DNA of 24,534 nucleotides from Plicaturopsis crispa FD-325 SS-3 (Eukaryota > Basidiomycota > Agaricomycetes > Amylocorticiales > Amylocorticiaceae). A model generated the notes under the pieces. It had not been told where the DNA came from, did no database searches, and saw nothing but the letters and a program-made list of their open reading frames with translations. Positions 10,068-19,029 of this stretch are shown piece after piece; positions within the stretch are counted from its first letter, which is position 1, and each line of letters opens with the position of its first letter. Both the position numbers and the translations under genes were made by a program. Location: NCBI GenBank assembly GCA_000827205.1, contig KN832571.1:207338-231871 (forward strand), in the 5' to 3' direction.

Positions 10068-10869
10068 ATTTGCAGTTAAGAAAATGGTCGACGACGTGAA
10101 ATGGGGCTGACTAGCAGTGGAACTAAAGAGTGACTTGAAAGAAGGATACCTGGCTGGCAGGGGAAAGAGCACAGGAGCGGGACGTTGGAGATCGTAGGGG
10201 GTAGACTGGCTGCCAAAGAAACATGTCAGTCATCTCTGGCGTATTTGTACTCAAAGCCTCGAGGAGAGTTTGCGATGGAGGATTGGTACAACCTACCAAT
10301 ACGTGTTGCCATCTGTCGAGTTCCTCAATCGGATCGAGGATTAAGTACGATATGATGTAGGAACATTGATCGACATCCAATTATTGAGATGGGTTGCTAT
10401 CGTGTGTGCGACCAAATTCGAGAATCGGCCTCGGCAGACAAGGACTATGAGAGCACTTTGGAGGACGTATAGATTAGGATAGTCAACGTCAAACGAATAT
10501 TGAAGCTCTCAGACCTTTGAAAACGGAGAAACAGCGCTGAATCATAAACCTGTCGTCGCGACAGTCGCAAGATCAGTCGGGACTGGTGTCCGTATCATAC
10601 AATATAAATGACGATGATACTATGACAAGTTTTGACGCGCCGTTTCTGAGTGCAGGATCGCCCTGGCATGAAGATTTGGTGTGTCGCGTCATACAATCCT
10701 GGTCCGCGAGAGACGGCACAGTGTTTGATCGAACGATTCTTCGGCATCTTGCTAATCAACATCCTCGATCAATAAATATTTCCGATACGTTCGTGCCACC
10801 GATGTTTAGGCCTGCACGGCATATGTTGACAGGCCATTTGGCACCATGTAGACGCGTTGCTTGCGATCC
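10068..10869. other. Upstream region of the lectin gene, no supported gene
   Basis: Contains the promoter and leader of the lectin-like gene on the minus strand. A minus-strand open frame near 10380-10300 (QCSYIISYLILDPIEELDR) ends in a GTAGGT donor-like site but has no in-frame ATG. A plus-strand frame starting at ATG 10621 runs 84 codons without any recognisable motif. I cannot support either as a gene. Confidence 0.35.
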
Positions 10870-11443
10870 TTAGTTGGCGTCGGTCGTCTCCTGACCCTCC
10901 TCCTCGAGGGAATCTCCTCCCGAGGAATCTGCGGGTCTTCGGGCACGGAGCAAGTGATGGCGTGGAGCAGTGCACATAGTATGTTTGATGACGTTGTCGA
11001 CGAAGACAAGGAGGCTTTGAGCGTGAGCGCGTTCAGTCTCAACAGGACGGATATGCGGAAGTCCGGTTTATCAGGTGCCCGTGGTCAACCCGAACCCTGA
11101 TGCCTCAGCCACATCGTGATTGGTACTCACTTCAATAGTAGCATTTGAACAGATGGAAGAGTCGTGCACAGCAATCGAGTGTCTTGAGAAAGAGCGTTCG
11201 CATCATACGGGTTAAGCATAAGAGCAGGAACAGCGAAATATAATAGCCTGAGATTGCTGTAAGAGTTGATGCAGATGGAACGAAACAGGACGGAAAAGCA
11301 ACGGCGATGTAACAGAATGAGAGCTGATTATTATTATTAAGAACGTGGTTGCGAGCCTCGAGGCGCGCCACATTAGATTCAGCCTGTCGGAAGTCGGATG
11401 TCATCAGTGCTTCCCTTTCCTCCTGCGACGACGTCGAGAACAT
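10870..11443 (-). CDS. Probable small membrane-associated protein, unknown family
   Basis: Three segments on the minus strand. Exon one (11443-about 11292) starts MFSTSSQEEREALMTSDF and contains a coiled-coil-like stretch, ARLEARNHVLNNNNQ. Exon two (11256-11131) reads LRLLYFAVPALMLNPYDANA and ends MLLL at a strong GTGAGT donor. Exon three (11014-10870) continues NLLVFVDNVIKHTMCTAPRH and ends in an acidic tail, EEEGQETTDAN. The 116-nt second intron is convincing. The first intron would need a weak GTCCTG donor and only 35 nt, so a frameshift (pseudogene) or another structure is possible. The predicted 140 residues have two hydrophobic segments, suggesting a membrane protein. I recognise no family. 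The start codon lies beside the left arm of a GC-rich inverted repeat. Confidence 0.45.
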
Positions 11444-11500
11444 CTGAGCGACTGGGGCGGACGTCCGCCGAACTCGTTCGCCGGACGTTCGCCGGACGAC
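11429..11500 (+). repeat. GC-rich inverted repeat, left arm
   Basis: This arm, built around GGGGCGGACGTCCGCCG and tandem TTCGCCGGACG units, is an imperfect inverted copy of 12134-12193. Homology runs outward through a CGACGTCG..AGAA-ATC string on both sides. It overlaps the start of the 11443 minus-strand frame. Directly inward, GTGGCGAGAACAAT and GTGGCGGGAACAAT form a second tandem pair (about 11504-11531). No target-site duplication could be matched. Confidence 0.55.
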
Positions 11501-12133
11501 CACGTGGCGAGAACAATGTGGCGGGAACAATGAAGGGGAAGAAAAGATACCTCCAGGCTCCCAGAAAGGACATACTGCACCGCCGTTTCTTTGGCACGAC
11601 AGGACCCGACGACGCGTAGAATTTGGCGCGTTATCGCTGACTGATAATAAGTCTAAGTACGGGTAACTTGAAGCCTTACAGCAGGTAATTAATATTTACT
11701 CTTGGTACGACTCAGGTCGTACCGTCTTTTTCTAAGTAAGATATAACCCTTTACACATATGTCTGAAGAAAGTCATGGTCTGCCGTGCCACTAGCAGAGG
11801 GTATACACTCCGACTTGTACGCTACAGCCCGCCGCGAGGTGCATGGGTACTGTAGCTTTATGTGTTGGCAGTTCAACCTCCCGCGCCGCTGCTCACTAGT
11901 CACTAGCAAAAGCTTGTCAGCGCACGCAGAGTCATCTACAAAAACCACGCAATCACTATGCAGGCCAATAGTGTAGCTGCATGCTCCGGTTACCTGTAGG
12001 GTGTGTATACACACGGGCTCAGTCGACGCGTCAACTCGCGTCAAAGGCGCGCTAGTCACGTTGCGAATAAAGTGAGTCGAGCCAGGTCAGGCGCCCGAGT
12101 TCGCATCCGATGGCCAGGGGGTGGCTCATTTGG
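11501..12133. other. Interior between the GC-rich inverted arms
   Basis: No gene supported. A perfect 8-bp stem with a TCAG loop (GGTACGAC..GTCGTACC) lies at 11704-11723. A minus-strand open frame of about 100 codons (12059-11751) lacks an ATG and recognisable motifs. If the flanking arms are terminal repeats, this would be the body of a ~0.7 kb non-autonomous element. Confidence 0.35.
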
Positions 12134-12193
12134 GAGTTCGCCGGACGGCGGACGAACGTCCGCCCCCGTGGATCTGATATTCTGACGACGTCG
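12134..12193 (-). repeat. GC-rich inverted repeat, right arm
   Basis: Reads GAGTTCGCCGGACGGCGG then ACGTCCGCCCCC on the plus strand, and matches the reverse complement of 11429-11500 imperfectly. Past the GC-rich core it still resembles the 5' coding end of the 11443 gene, but with ATA where that gene has its ATG, so the arm may be a partial, decayed copy of that gene start. Confidence 0.5.
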
Positions 12194-12643
12194 ACATCAT
12201 GACATTTGTGTACGCGACTTAGACGCAGCGCGTATAGCATTGCATGCCAGCCTATGCTGGCCCACGATACGTACACTCTCAGAGACCGGGGCAGTGCTCG
12301 TATGATGCAAAGTAGGTTCTGATCCATCCTACAACTGAGTAAGTTATTGATCATTTGATGCTTTCAGTCCAGACAGACGCGACTCCGATCAGTGCGCTAC
12401 GGTCAATGCTCTTTTCTCCCGCTATCTGTTTAACTCAGTAGTTGAGGAAAGGTGCGAGCGCGTCCGGGCCAACATACGCGTGCGTTTTCATAGCCAAATG
12501 GTTGGTTTTCCGCGAATATTCTGATCATCCTGAGCAGCCGAAGGGCAAATGAAATAACGCGTTATTTTCTACGCCCAGGATGCCTAGGACTCGTATGGAC
12601 GTGTCTAGACGAAACAGAACTCCGCACGACTCCTGTATCGCAG
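12194..12643. other. No supported gene
   Basis: About 450 bases without a convincing frame. The minus-strand open frame that crosses from 12354 into the GC-rich arm appears to be a composition effect. Nothing else seen. Confidence 0.35.
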
Positions 12644-12893
12644 CTAGCAACTCGTGCTCTGCATGGCCGGGATTGTCTTCCTTGAGTAGGCCCCCTCGAT
12701 TCCGTGAAATGCCAGTACAGAGACTTGCGTTTGACCTGCGACAGCGAAGAATTTGGGTATCTGTGAGCTCCAATATCCTTCCCTGAAATTCACTTACATA
12801 TCGCGGGGTCATCGATGCACCTACGCAGTCGTGCAGGGGTAACGCGCGATCCAATGCATACAGTCTCGTAAATTCGCAGCCGCGAGACGCTAT
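12644..12893 (-). pseudogene. Possible decayed gene fragment (kinase-like?)
   Basis: On the minus strand an open segment reads EFTRLYALDRALPLHDCVG and then PRY, at a GTAAGT donor (12797). Removing 37 nt up to CTCACAG (12761) continues in frame as IPKFFAVAGQTQVSVLAFHG up to a TAG at 12644. The pattern vaguely recalls fungal protein-kinase-like proteins, where a conserved P-R-(F/Y)-Y-G strand is followed by a hydrophobic LVLEYCG-type strand, but no catalytic motif is present. The intron is shorter than the others here. It is a relic, a mis-seen chance frame, or part of an unresolved gene. Confidence 0.25.
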
Positions 12894-14436
12894 CTACCTG
12901 CTTTACCTTGCTGCCCCTCCATCAGTACCCGTTCTTTGAAGCGTTCTCGCCGCATCGCTAAGCCTACACTACGCTCCTGTCTATCATACATCGCCTGTCA
13001 CGATGTTTGGGCCCTATTCCTCGGCTGGTTGCGCCACCCGCCGACAACGTTCGTCCAATAGCATATTCGACGCGTTCTACGCGTATCACCTCGCGGCACC
13101 TCCTCACCACCACTCTCGCCTATGAAAAGCCCGCAGCTCATTCGGCTGATCGACGATCATACGTTTCGATTATGTTTGTCGGGCATAAAGGAATCAACGA
13201 GGGTAATACGAATGGGGATTATGCTTGTGTGCAGGGCGTGTCTCGTGTCTCGTACACGCCGTGCGTCGGAGAGAGCGACAGCAGCTGTCTCCACTCCCTA
13301 AGACTTGGCTGATGCTGCCCACGGGACAATGCCGCGTCTTGCCAGGTCATACCCTCGCTCGTGAGTTGATTTGGAGTCGTAATTCCTCTTGGACTCGGTA
13401 ATAAAGCATCTAATCATCAGCAGACATCAAAGTCCACGCTTTTACTACTCAATCAGCTCATTCCTCCGCTGGCACTGTGGCAGTGGGCTTCAGTTCCGCG
13501 ATCTGGGAAGGAATGCTCCACGATTTTGGCGTGCTAGGCCAGGGTCACAAAATGACTGGGACGGCATGTTACTTGAAAGGTGTGTGTATTCATTAAGACG
13601 TGGACGTATTACTATCACCCGTTTGTTCGTCGACATTCGACAAGACTGTTGCTAGCTAATGGGGGATCTCTTAGCCACATGAAAGGCATTCTGCCCCGTG
13701 TGTACTTAATATTTGAACACGCTGTGAGCTGTACAGATGATCTCGAAGTTGGGTTGCTCTGTTAATTATCGGTGCGTTTCCTCCGAGTCAGTCCCGAGAA
13801 ACCGCAGAGCATTTATCGACGACGGTTCTGTGCAGCGATTTTGCCGAACGTGGCACTGGGTCCTGCTTCGAAGGTGCGTCGTTGCCAAGCGACACCTGCT
13901 TGACCACCTGCTTCAAGTGAGAACCCTGCAATTTCTAGGGACGCCGCGACCTGCCGCGACCCACTCGGATTCTGGGGTGACCTACTCAGGCTAACTGTAT
14001 CATTCACGCTAAATTTGCGCTATAAGTGCTTGCGACGGGATAGCCTCGCGCGTGGTTAGCGAGCGCTTCGATCTTGATCGTCACGACCCCGACGATTTTT
14101 AAAGGGGATTTCTTCGGCAGCGCTAACCGATGCGTTACATTTGAATGTCACGCTCAGAGGCAGAGAGGGGCCATTGAGCTACGGGGACCTGGTTTCAAGG
14201 TGCGTGCGTTGTTGGTGCGGGGAGCGCTCACTGCTCGCGGGGTGATGCGCTGTGGGCCGGGGACGTGGACGAGCGTGGCGGAATCTGTCTGCAGGGAAGC
14301 CACGGACCGGGAAGGTGCTGCGAGTCTGCGACGGTGGCTCACAATGTGCATCTGCGAGACCTCTATCCTTTCCTCGGGCACCAAGCATCCCCGGGGCCCA
14401 AGTGCATCGTAGTCTAGCGGTCTCGGTGCCACCCTG
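12894..14436. other. 1.5 kb region with open frames but no supported gene
   Basis: A plus-strand ATG at 12998-13003, in a pyrimidine-rich leader context, opens a 41-codon frame (MFGPYSSAGCATRRQR..). Around 13450-13565 several frames are open at once; one reads SSAIWEGMLHDFGVLGQGHK and meets a GTGTGT donor. Around 14110-14410 another plus-strand frame has a GTGCGT donor at 14200 and a CTGCAG acceptor near 14293. None carries a motif I recognise and they cannot be joined without guesswork. The region may hold decayed genes. Confidence 0.3.
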
Positions 14437-14442
14437 TATAAA
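14437..14442 (+). promoter_or_regulatory. TATA box candidate for the zinc-finger gene
   Basis: TATAAA about 195 bases before the ATG at 14637, a spacing compatible with a moderately long fungal 5' UTR. Sequence match only. Confidence 0.4.
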
Positions 14443-14479
14443 TTTTCACGAAATGTTTCAAGTATTGACATGGGAAACA

Positions 14480-14487
14480 TGACGTCA
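14480..14487 (+). promoter_or_regulatory. CRE/ATF-type palindrome TGACGTCA
   Basis: A perfect 8-bp consensus site for CREB/ATF bZIP factors, 150 bases upstream of the zinc-finger start codon and 38 bases after its TATA candidate. Being downstream of that TATA box, it may lie in the 5' UTR. Function is inferred. Confidence 0.4.
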
Positions 14488-14636
14488 AGTTAGGTTGTGA
14501 CCCAAATGTGACTTTGTGGGTTAAAGAAATGGGAGTGATTTGTCGCGGGGTTGATTGCACTTGCCTTCTCTCCAACGTTAACGCAAGTTTCGCCTACGAA
14601 TCCTTTCTCCTCAACGTCCACGACATAAAACGCAAT

Positions 14637-17096
14637 ATGGGCGGCGACCACAAATGTCCAGTCTGCCAAGCAACGTTTACAAGACCGCAGCATGTAGCGC
14701 GACACATGCGATCTCGTAAGTCCAGACTTTTTATTTTTTGGAGTGGAAGGCGCCTCCCAGCTCCACCTGCCGTGCACCTACCGATCGATGGACCGCTCCG
14801 CTTCCCTTCCATCCACAACATTTATGACCTAGAAACTGACGCCCTCTCTTTGCCTTTTGCCTTTGTATTTGTCGCCGTCTCGACCGCTCGCTGCTCTAAG
14901 ACACCGGAGATCGACCTTACAAGTGCCAGCACTGTGGAGATCAGTTCGCACGAAGGTAAGCTACTTTCTATCTACCCCACTCTCTTCTTCGCCGGAAGTT
15001 TGGAACCCCTGGAGCTGACCAACGCACGAACCGCCCATATTATCTACAGCGATCTACTCTCGCGGCATGTGAACAAGTGCCACGCAAACGAGAAACCACC
15101 CGCCGTACCCACGACAAACCGCAGAAAGGGCTCTGCCTCTGCCTCCCGAGCCACCACCTCCAAACAGGCCTGCGACCAGTGTGTTCAGTCCAGCCTGCCA
15201 TGCGATGGATGCAATCCCTGCGGTGAGTCTCTTGCGGCTCGTTCGCTCGCATATGCTGACTCACACGCCGCAGCCAAGTGCGTGCAGCGAAAATGCCGGT
15301 GCACATATGTCAAGTTCCACCGCCAGACCGCACCAACCGGTCCTGGGCACCATCCTCGCCCATCCTCCGCCGCAGCGCGCCTCCCTATGGGCATGCCGCA
15401 CTCCCATACAGATGATTTTATTCTCGGCCCACCCCCTATGAGCATGCATGGCTCTATGCCTGTCTCCGCAGCCGATCTCTATGCCCACCCATTCAGCTTC
15501 ACGCAGATGCTCCCCCAGGATCCTGGGGCACCCGATGCTGAGCTCGCACGGTATCGGATCCAAGCGGATGCTCTCCGTCGGGCGAGTATGACCGCCGCCG
15601 GGAGTGCAGCGGGCGAGAGTGCGTTGTACGGTAGTGCCAATGATGCGCCTCCATGGCTCGGCAACTGGGCGCACGACTCTCCACCAGACGCCCACGATGC
15701 TGGCTTCCCCGGTGGAACCAGCAACGTCGATCCCGCGTCGTACCTCTCTTCGTATCCACCCGGATTCCCTGTGCCAGACGGAGATGGTTCGTACGCAGGC
15801 ATCAATTTCACGCGCCCGCGACGTCAGTCCCAGGACTTTAGCAGTGGCGGCAGCACGGCATCATCATCGGCGAGTAACTCGTCGGTGCACCTGCCGCTGC
15901 CAGATGTACCATTGCCGGAGCAGCAACAGATGTATCATCATGTAGGCTTCGAGGATGCCCCCCAGCCGCCGCTAGAGCCGCAGCTAATCGATTTTATCGA
16001 GCAGGATCGGTACGTACAGCAGCAGCAGGGCACGGAGGGTCGCTTCTCCTCCGCGTTCGGGCTCATGTCGCTCGACGACCCGGCCGTGCTGGCTGGGCTA
16101 GCCACCGACGGCGCACCCTTCTTCAGCAATGCTGCACTGAACATGCCCCCCGGTGACCCCAACTCCACACCCATGCCTGCTGCGCTTCAGCAGCAGCAGC
16201 AGCAGCGTTCGCGCCTGCCCAACGGTGTGCCCATGCCACCGCTACCTACCCCCGGCGCCAATCGCGAGACGGAGCTGCGCGAGTTGCGCGACTTCTGGAA
16301 GACGTACATGCGCACGCCTTTGAGCGGGCCCGGCCCGTCCGCACTCGAGCAGCAGGGGCAGACCCTTGCCCCTGGGCGCAGACCCCGTGTTGCGTCGCTG
16401 CCCAGCGCGAAGACGCCAACGGCAGACGGTGGCGAGTACCCGGTCATGAACGGCGCTACCTCTTCAGTGCGCACCACGCTTCACGGCAACGCGGACGATC
16501 TGCGCTCCTATGAGGCAGCCGTGTTGGCGAGGAAGGCGCCCACGAATCTGAATCTGGTGCCGAGGAAGGGCAGGGGTGCGAACAGCGCCAGCCCGCAGGC
16601 GCCTCCACTACAGATGAGCGCGAGCGCTTCGGCGGGACAGACGCAGCCGCAGCGGCAATTCGACTTCAGTAGGCCATCGAGCTCAGCGTCGACTTCGGAG
16701 CTCGCACATGTCTTCGGTGCAACCACTGAGGGCACAACCAACGGTCGGCATGTTGTGTTCTCAGAGCCGGAGCAACATCAGACATCGCGGGAGTCCAGCG
16801 CAGAGGGCGAGGGTTCGAGCAACATACGCCCATCATTCAAACGGTTGCCCTCGCAGACACTGGGGCCCGCCAACGCGAAGCGTGCCCTGCTGTCCACGAA
16901 CGGTCAGGACGATGAAGATGGGAGTGGGGAGGACGCCCTTCCGAACAACATCGTCAGCGGGATCGCCATCAGCAAGAGCTTGAACGGCAGGATGAACCCG
17001 CCGCCGCCGCCTGCTCATCCCAACCGTCAAGTCGTGAGCCTCACCGATCGCCATCGCCGAGCTTCAGGCTCTGGCGCGCCTGGCATGGTTCAGTGA
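14637..17096 (+). CDS. Transcription factor with two C2H2 fingers and a Zn2Cys6 cluster
   Basis: Nuclear DNA-binding regulator. Exons 14637-14715, 14901-14955, 15050-15222 and 15274-17096 give 709 residues. Finger one: C7, C10, H23, H27 (KCPVCQATFTRPQHVARHM). The linker TGDRPYKC leads to finger two: C35, C38, H51, H56 (QFARSDLLSRHVNKCH). Fungal binuclear cluster: C86-x2-C89-x6-C96-x5-C102-x2-C105-x6-C112, with a Lys/Arg-rich flank. All three introns lie inside the zinc-binding region, so translating the unspliced DNA hides the second finger. The rest is long and disordered-looking: Pro/Ser/Gln-rich with a poly-Gln run near residue 415 and an acidic patch near 660. The start at 14637 is preferred over a longer GTG-started reading because finger one begins six residues after it. 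Targets are unknown. Confidence 0.9.
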   Translation: MGGDHKCPVCQATFTRPQHVARHMRSRKSRLFIFWSGRRLPAPPAVHLPIDGPLRFPSIHNIYDLETDALSLPFAFVFVAVSTARCSKTPEIDLTSASTVEISSHEGKLLSIYPTLFFAGSLEPLELTNARTAHIIYSDLLSRHVNKCHANEKPPAVPTTNRRKGSASASRATTSKQACDQCVQSSLPCDGCNPCGESLAARSLAYADSHAAAKCVQRKCRCTYVKFHRQTAPTGPGHHPRPSSAAARLPMGMPHSHTDDFILGPPPMSMHGSMPVSAADLYAHPFSFTQMLPQDPGAPDAELARYRIQADALRRASMTAAGSAAGESALYGSANDAPPWLGNWAHDSPPDAHDAGFPGGTSNVDPASYLSSYPPGFPVPDGDGSYAGINFTRPRRQSQDFSSGGSTASSSASNSSVHLPLPDVPLPEQQQMYHHVGFEDAPQPPLEPQLIDFIEQDRYVQQQQGTEGRFSSAFGLMSLDDPAVLAGLATDGAPFFSNAALNMPPGDPNSTPMPAALQQQQQQRSRLPNGVPMPPLPTPGANRETELRELRDFWKTYMRTPLSGPGPSALEQQGQTLAPGRRPRVASLPSAKTPTADGGEYPVMNGATSSVRTTLHGNADDLRSYEAAVLARKAPTNLNLVPRKGRGANSASPQAPPLQMSASASAGQTQPQRQFDFSRPSSSASTSELAHVFGATTEGTTNGRHVVFSEPEQHQTSRESSAEGEGSSNIRPSFKRLPSQTLGPANAKRALLSTNGQDDEDGSGEDALPNNIVSGIAISKSLNGRMNPPPPPAHPNRQVVSLTDRHRRASGSGAPGMVQ

Positions 17097-17774
17097 CCTG
17101 CATTTTCAACATTTTCTAATCGTTCTTCCACACGTCGCTACGATTCTCCTCCGCTCATCGCTTGCCGCTCTGTATCGATATAACTTACGCATCGCCGTCT
17201 ATCGCACACGCGCTTGCACATTGGTCCCATTAAAAAACAACCTCACGCTAATACAACTCACCCCAATGGCCTCGCTGGCGTCTATCTGGAGCCCCGTCGT
17301 ACGGGGTCTGGCACAATTATACCTCCTTTTTGCTTTCTTTCTTGCTTACATGCGCGGATTCTCTTGTTTAATCCTTTTACCATCCTCCCTCATTCACATC
17401 TCATCCCGCCATCCTCTCTGACTCTCATCCTCCCATGGCGGTACATCTCCCGTGGTGCGATATAACGGTGTATAATGAAATAAAGTGTCTGTGTGTCTCG
17501 TTTTTTGCTTTATATAAATGTATCAAGATATCAGGACGTTTTCTCATGTCGTCTCGTAGTTTCATTCGCGTCTTCAGCAAAGTCCACGTCGTTTATTTAT
17601 CGAACAATGCACATCTCGCTGAATCAAATTCGCTGGCTTGAAAATGAATATCCGGGCGGCGGGAATTGACGCGGAGCCAGATTGTCAAGGGATCAATTCA
17701 ACTCGACTGCACTTCGACAAGCGTACAGCTCTTTTCTGCGTCAAGCAGATAGCTCCGGTATGTACTATTGGTGT
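17097..17774. other. 3' region of the zinc-finger gene and spacer
   Basis: 678 bases, C/T-rich then A/T-rich, ending at the fold-back element. Contains TATAAT and AATAAA-like strings around 17460-17520 that could serve in 3' end formation. Open frames are short. No gene supported. Confidence 0.4.
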
Positions 17775-18124
17775 CCACTGGAGGAAAGCCACCGGGCAAT
17801 GCCCCGGAACACGGTAATTCCACGGCAATAACATGAGATCTTTTTCTACTGTGCAACCTGAGGTTACACGCAAAATACATTATAATTTTTTCTGCAATGT
17901 TCCAGCCCGTTACACTGGAGTCCCATTAGAAATGGAATCTGCCTGGTACTACAAAAATCATATTGAAAACATTGAGGCTTTTTTCATTGTGGAACACGCG
18001 TGAAATTGACAGTTTAATTGATAATTTTTCCGAGGTGGCACATACTGATCCATTGTAAACCCACACGAGATGCTTCAGCAAATGGTTTTACAGTGGGACA
18101 GGCCGAGCCACGTCGCATACATTG
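17775..18124 (+). repeat. Fold-back element, left inverted arm (~350 bp)
   Basis: Begins CCACTGGAGGAAAGCC and is the near-exact reverse complement of 18282-18630. By eye only about nine of ~350 positions differ. The arm contains an inner motif CAAATGGTTTTACAGTGG that recurs in related form in the loop. The only open frames found are the same short frame seen in both arms; they look non-coding. Confidence 0.93.
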
Positions 18125-18281
18125 CAATGTTCCGGCGGCTCCCCTTTCGTAGGCATTCAATATGGGACTGTACGAACCATTGCAATGGTTTTACAATGGC
18201 CCTGCGCAGGCCTATGGAACTAGAATGTTCTTCCCAGTTCCATAATGAATGTTTACAGCATGATACACAAATGGGCATCTT

Positions 18282-18630
18282 AATGCATACGGCGTAGCTC
18301 GGCCTGTCCCACTGTAAAACCATTTGCTGAAGCATTTCGTGTGGGTTTACAATGGATCGGTATGTGCCACCTCGGAAAAACTATCAATTAAACTGTCAAT
18401 TTCACGCGTGTTCCACAATGAAAAAAGCCTCAATGTTTTCAATATGATTTTTGTAGTACCAGGCAGATTCCATTTCTAATGGGACTCCAGTGTAACGGGC
18501 TGGAACATTGCAGAAAAAATTATAATGTATTTTGCGTGTAACCTCAGGTTGCACAGTAGAAAAAGATCTCATGTTATTGCCGTGGAATTACCGTGTTCCG
18601 GGGCGTTGCCCGATGGCTTTCCTCCAGTGG
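18282..18630 (-). repeat. Fold-back element, right inverted arm (~350 bp)
   Basis: Reverse complement of 17775-18124 with ~97% identity by eye. The differences I could find are all transitions, and four of them cluster within the innermost 15 bases of the arm. Confidence 0.93.
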
Positions 18631-19029
18631 TCACTACCATGTCGTTGAATCGCTAGTACTAGTAAACCGGTAACGTATCCCTTCCGGTATTTTTCTCTCG
18701 AATTAGCCTGGCTTATCACTGCCAAGTGGCATCTTTAGACATCACATGGGTTTCCCCGGCGCAGTACCGCGTCCACGCTGCTCCGAGCCTTGAGTGGCCG
18801 CCACTACCGCAGCTGCGGACGCCTTCAACCTCACGGCATGCAGCCATGTCGGCGGCCAATGCTATGTGATGGCCTCCGGTGTGGTTATCATTAGACCATA
18901 ATTATTTGCCGATCAGAGTCGCCCGCTTTGACGCTGCTATAGACTGCCGTGGTTGCCAAAAGGCGCCGCTCTGCGTCTCCCTCCGAGCGCCTACACAATT
19001 TTCGACGAGGCTAGTGCTCATCCGGTGCT
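18631..19029. promoter_or_regulatory. Promoter region of the GH79 gene
   Basis: 399 bases between the fold-back element and the GH79 start codon. No clear TATA box, and several short frames without motifs. The promoter role is inferred from position; the inserted element forms its upstream border. Confidence 0.4.

Larger units (their letters stand above)
17775..18630. mobile_element. ~856-bp fold-back / long-TIR non-autonomous element
   Basis: Two ~350-bp inverted arms flank a ~157-bp loop (18125-18281). No transposase frame is present, so if it is a transposon it is non-autonomous (MITE or fold-back type). The loop holds a perfect 16-bp palindrome at 18175-18190 (AACCATTGCAATGGTT) and several ACAATGG-like strings shared with the arms, which might be transposase-binding sites. 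The outer ends are CCACTGG..CCAGTGG, possibly extended by a weaker TGGT..ACCA. I find no target-site duplication. It lies about 0.7 kb after the zinc-finger stop codon and 0.4 kb before the GH79 start. Confidence 0.7.

Noticed and set aside
10621-10875. 84-codon plus-strand frame with a TATA-like string just upstream
   Set aside because: The TATA string ends a few bases before the ATG, no motif is recognisable and its end overlaps the stop of the minus-strand gene at 10870.
12040-12115. tRNA-like string with GAGTTCGCATC
   Set aside because: The T-loop lacks the conserved A and I could not pair an acceptor stem, D-arm or anticodon arm around it.
14508-14636. Upstream extension of the zinc-finger frame
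   Set aside because: It starts at GTG, has no fungal start signal, and reads through introns one to three; the ATG at 14637 directly precedes finger one.
18075-18335. Identical short frames MLQQMVLQWDRPS in both orientations
   Set aside because: They are the same arm sequence read from each inverted copy of the fold-back element and carry no protein motif.
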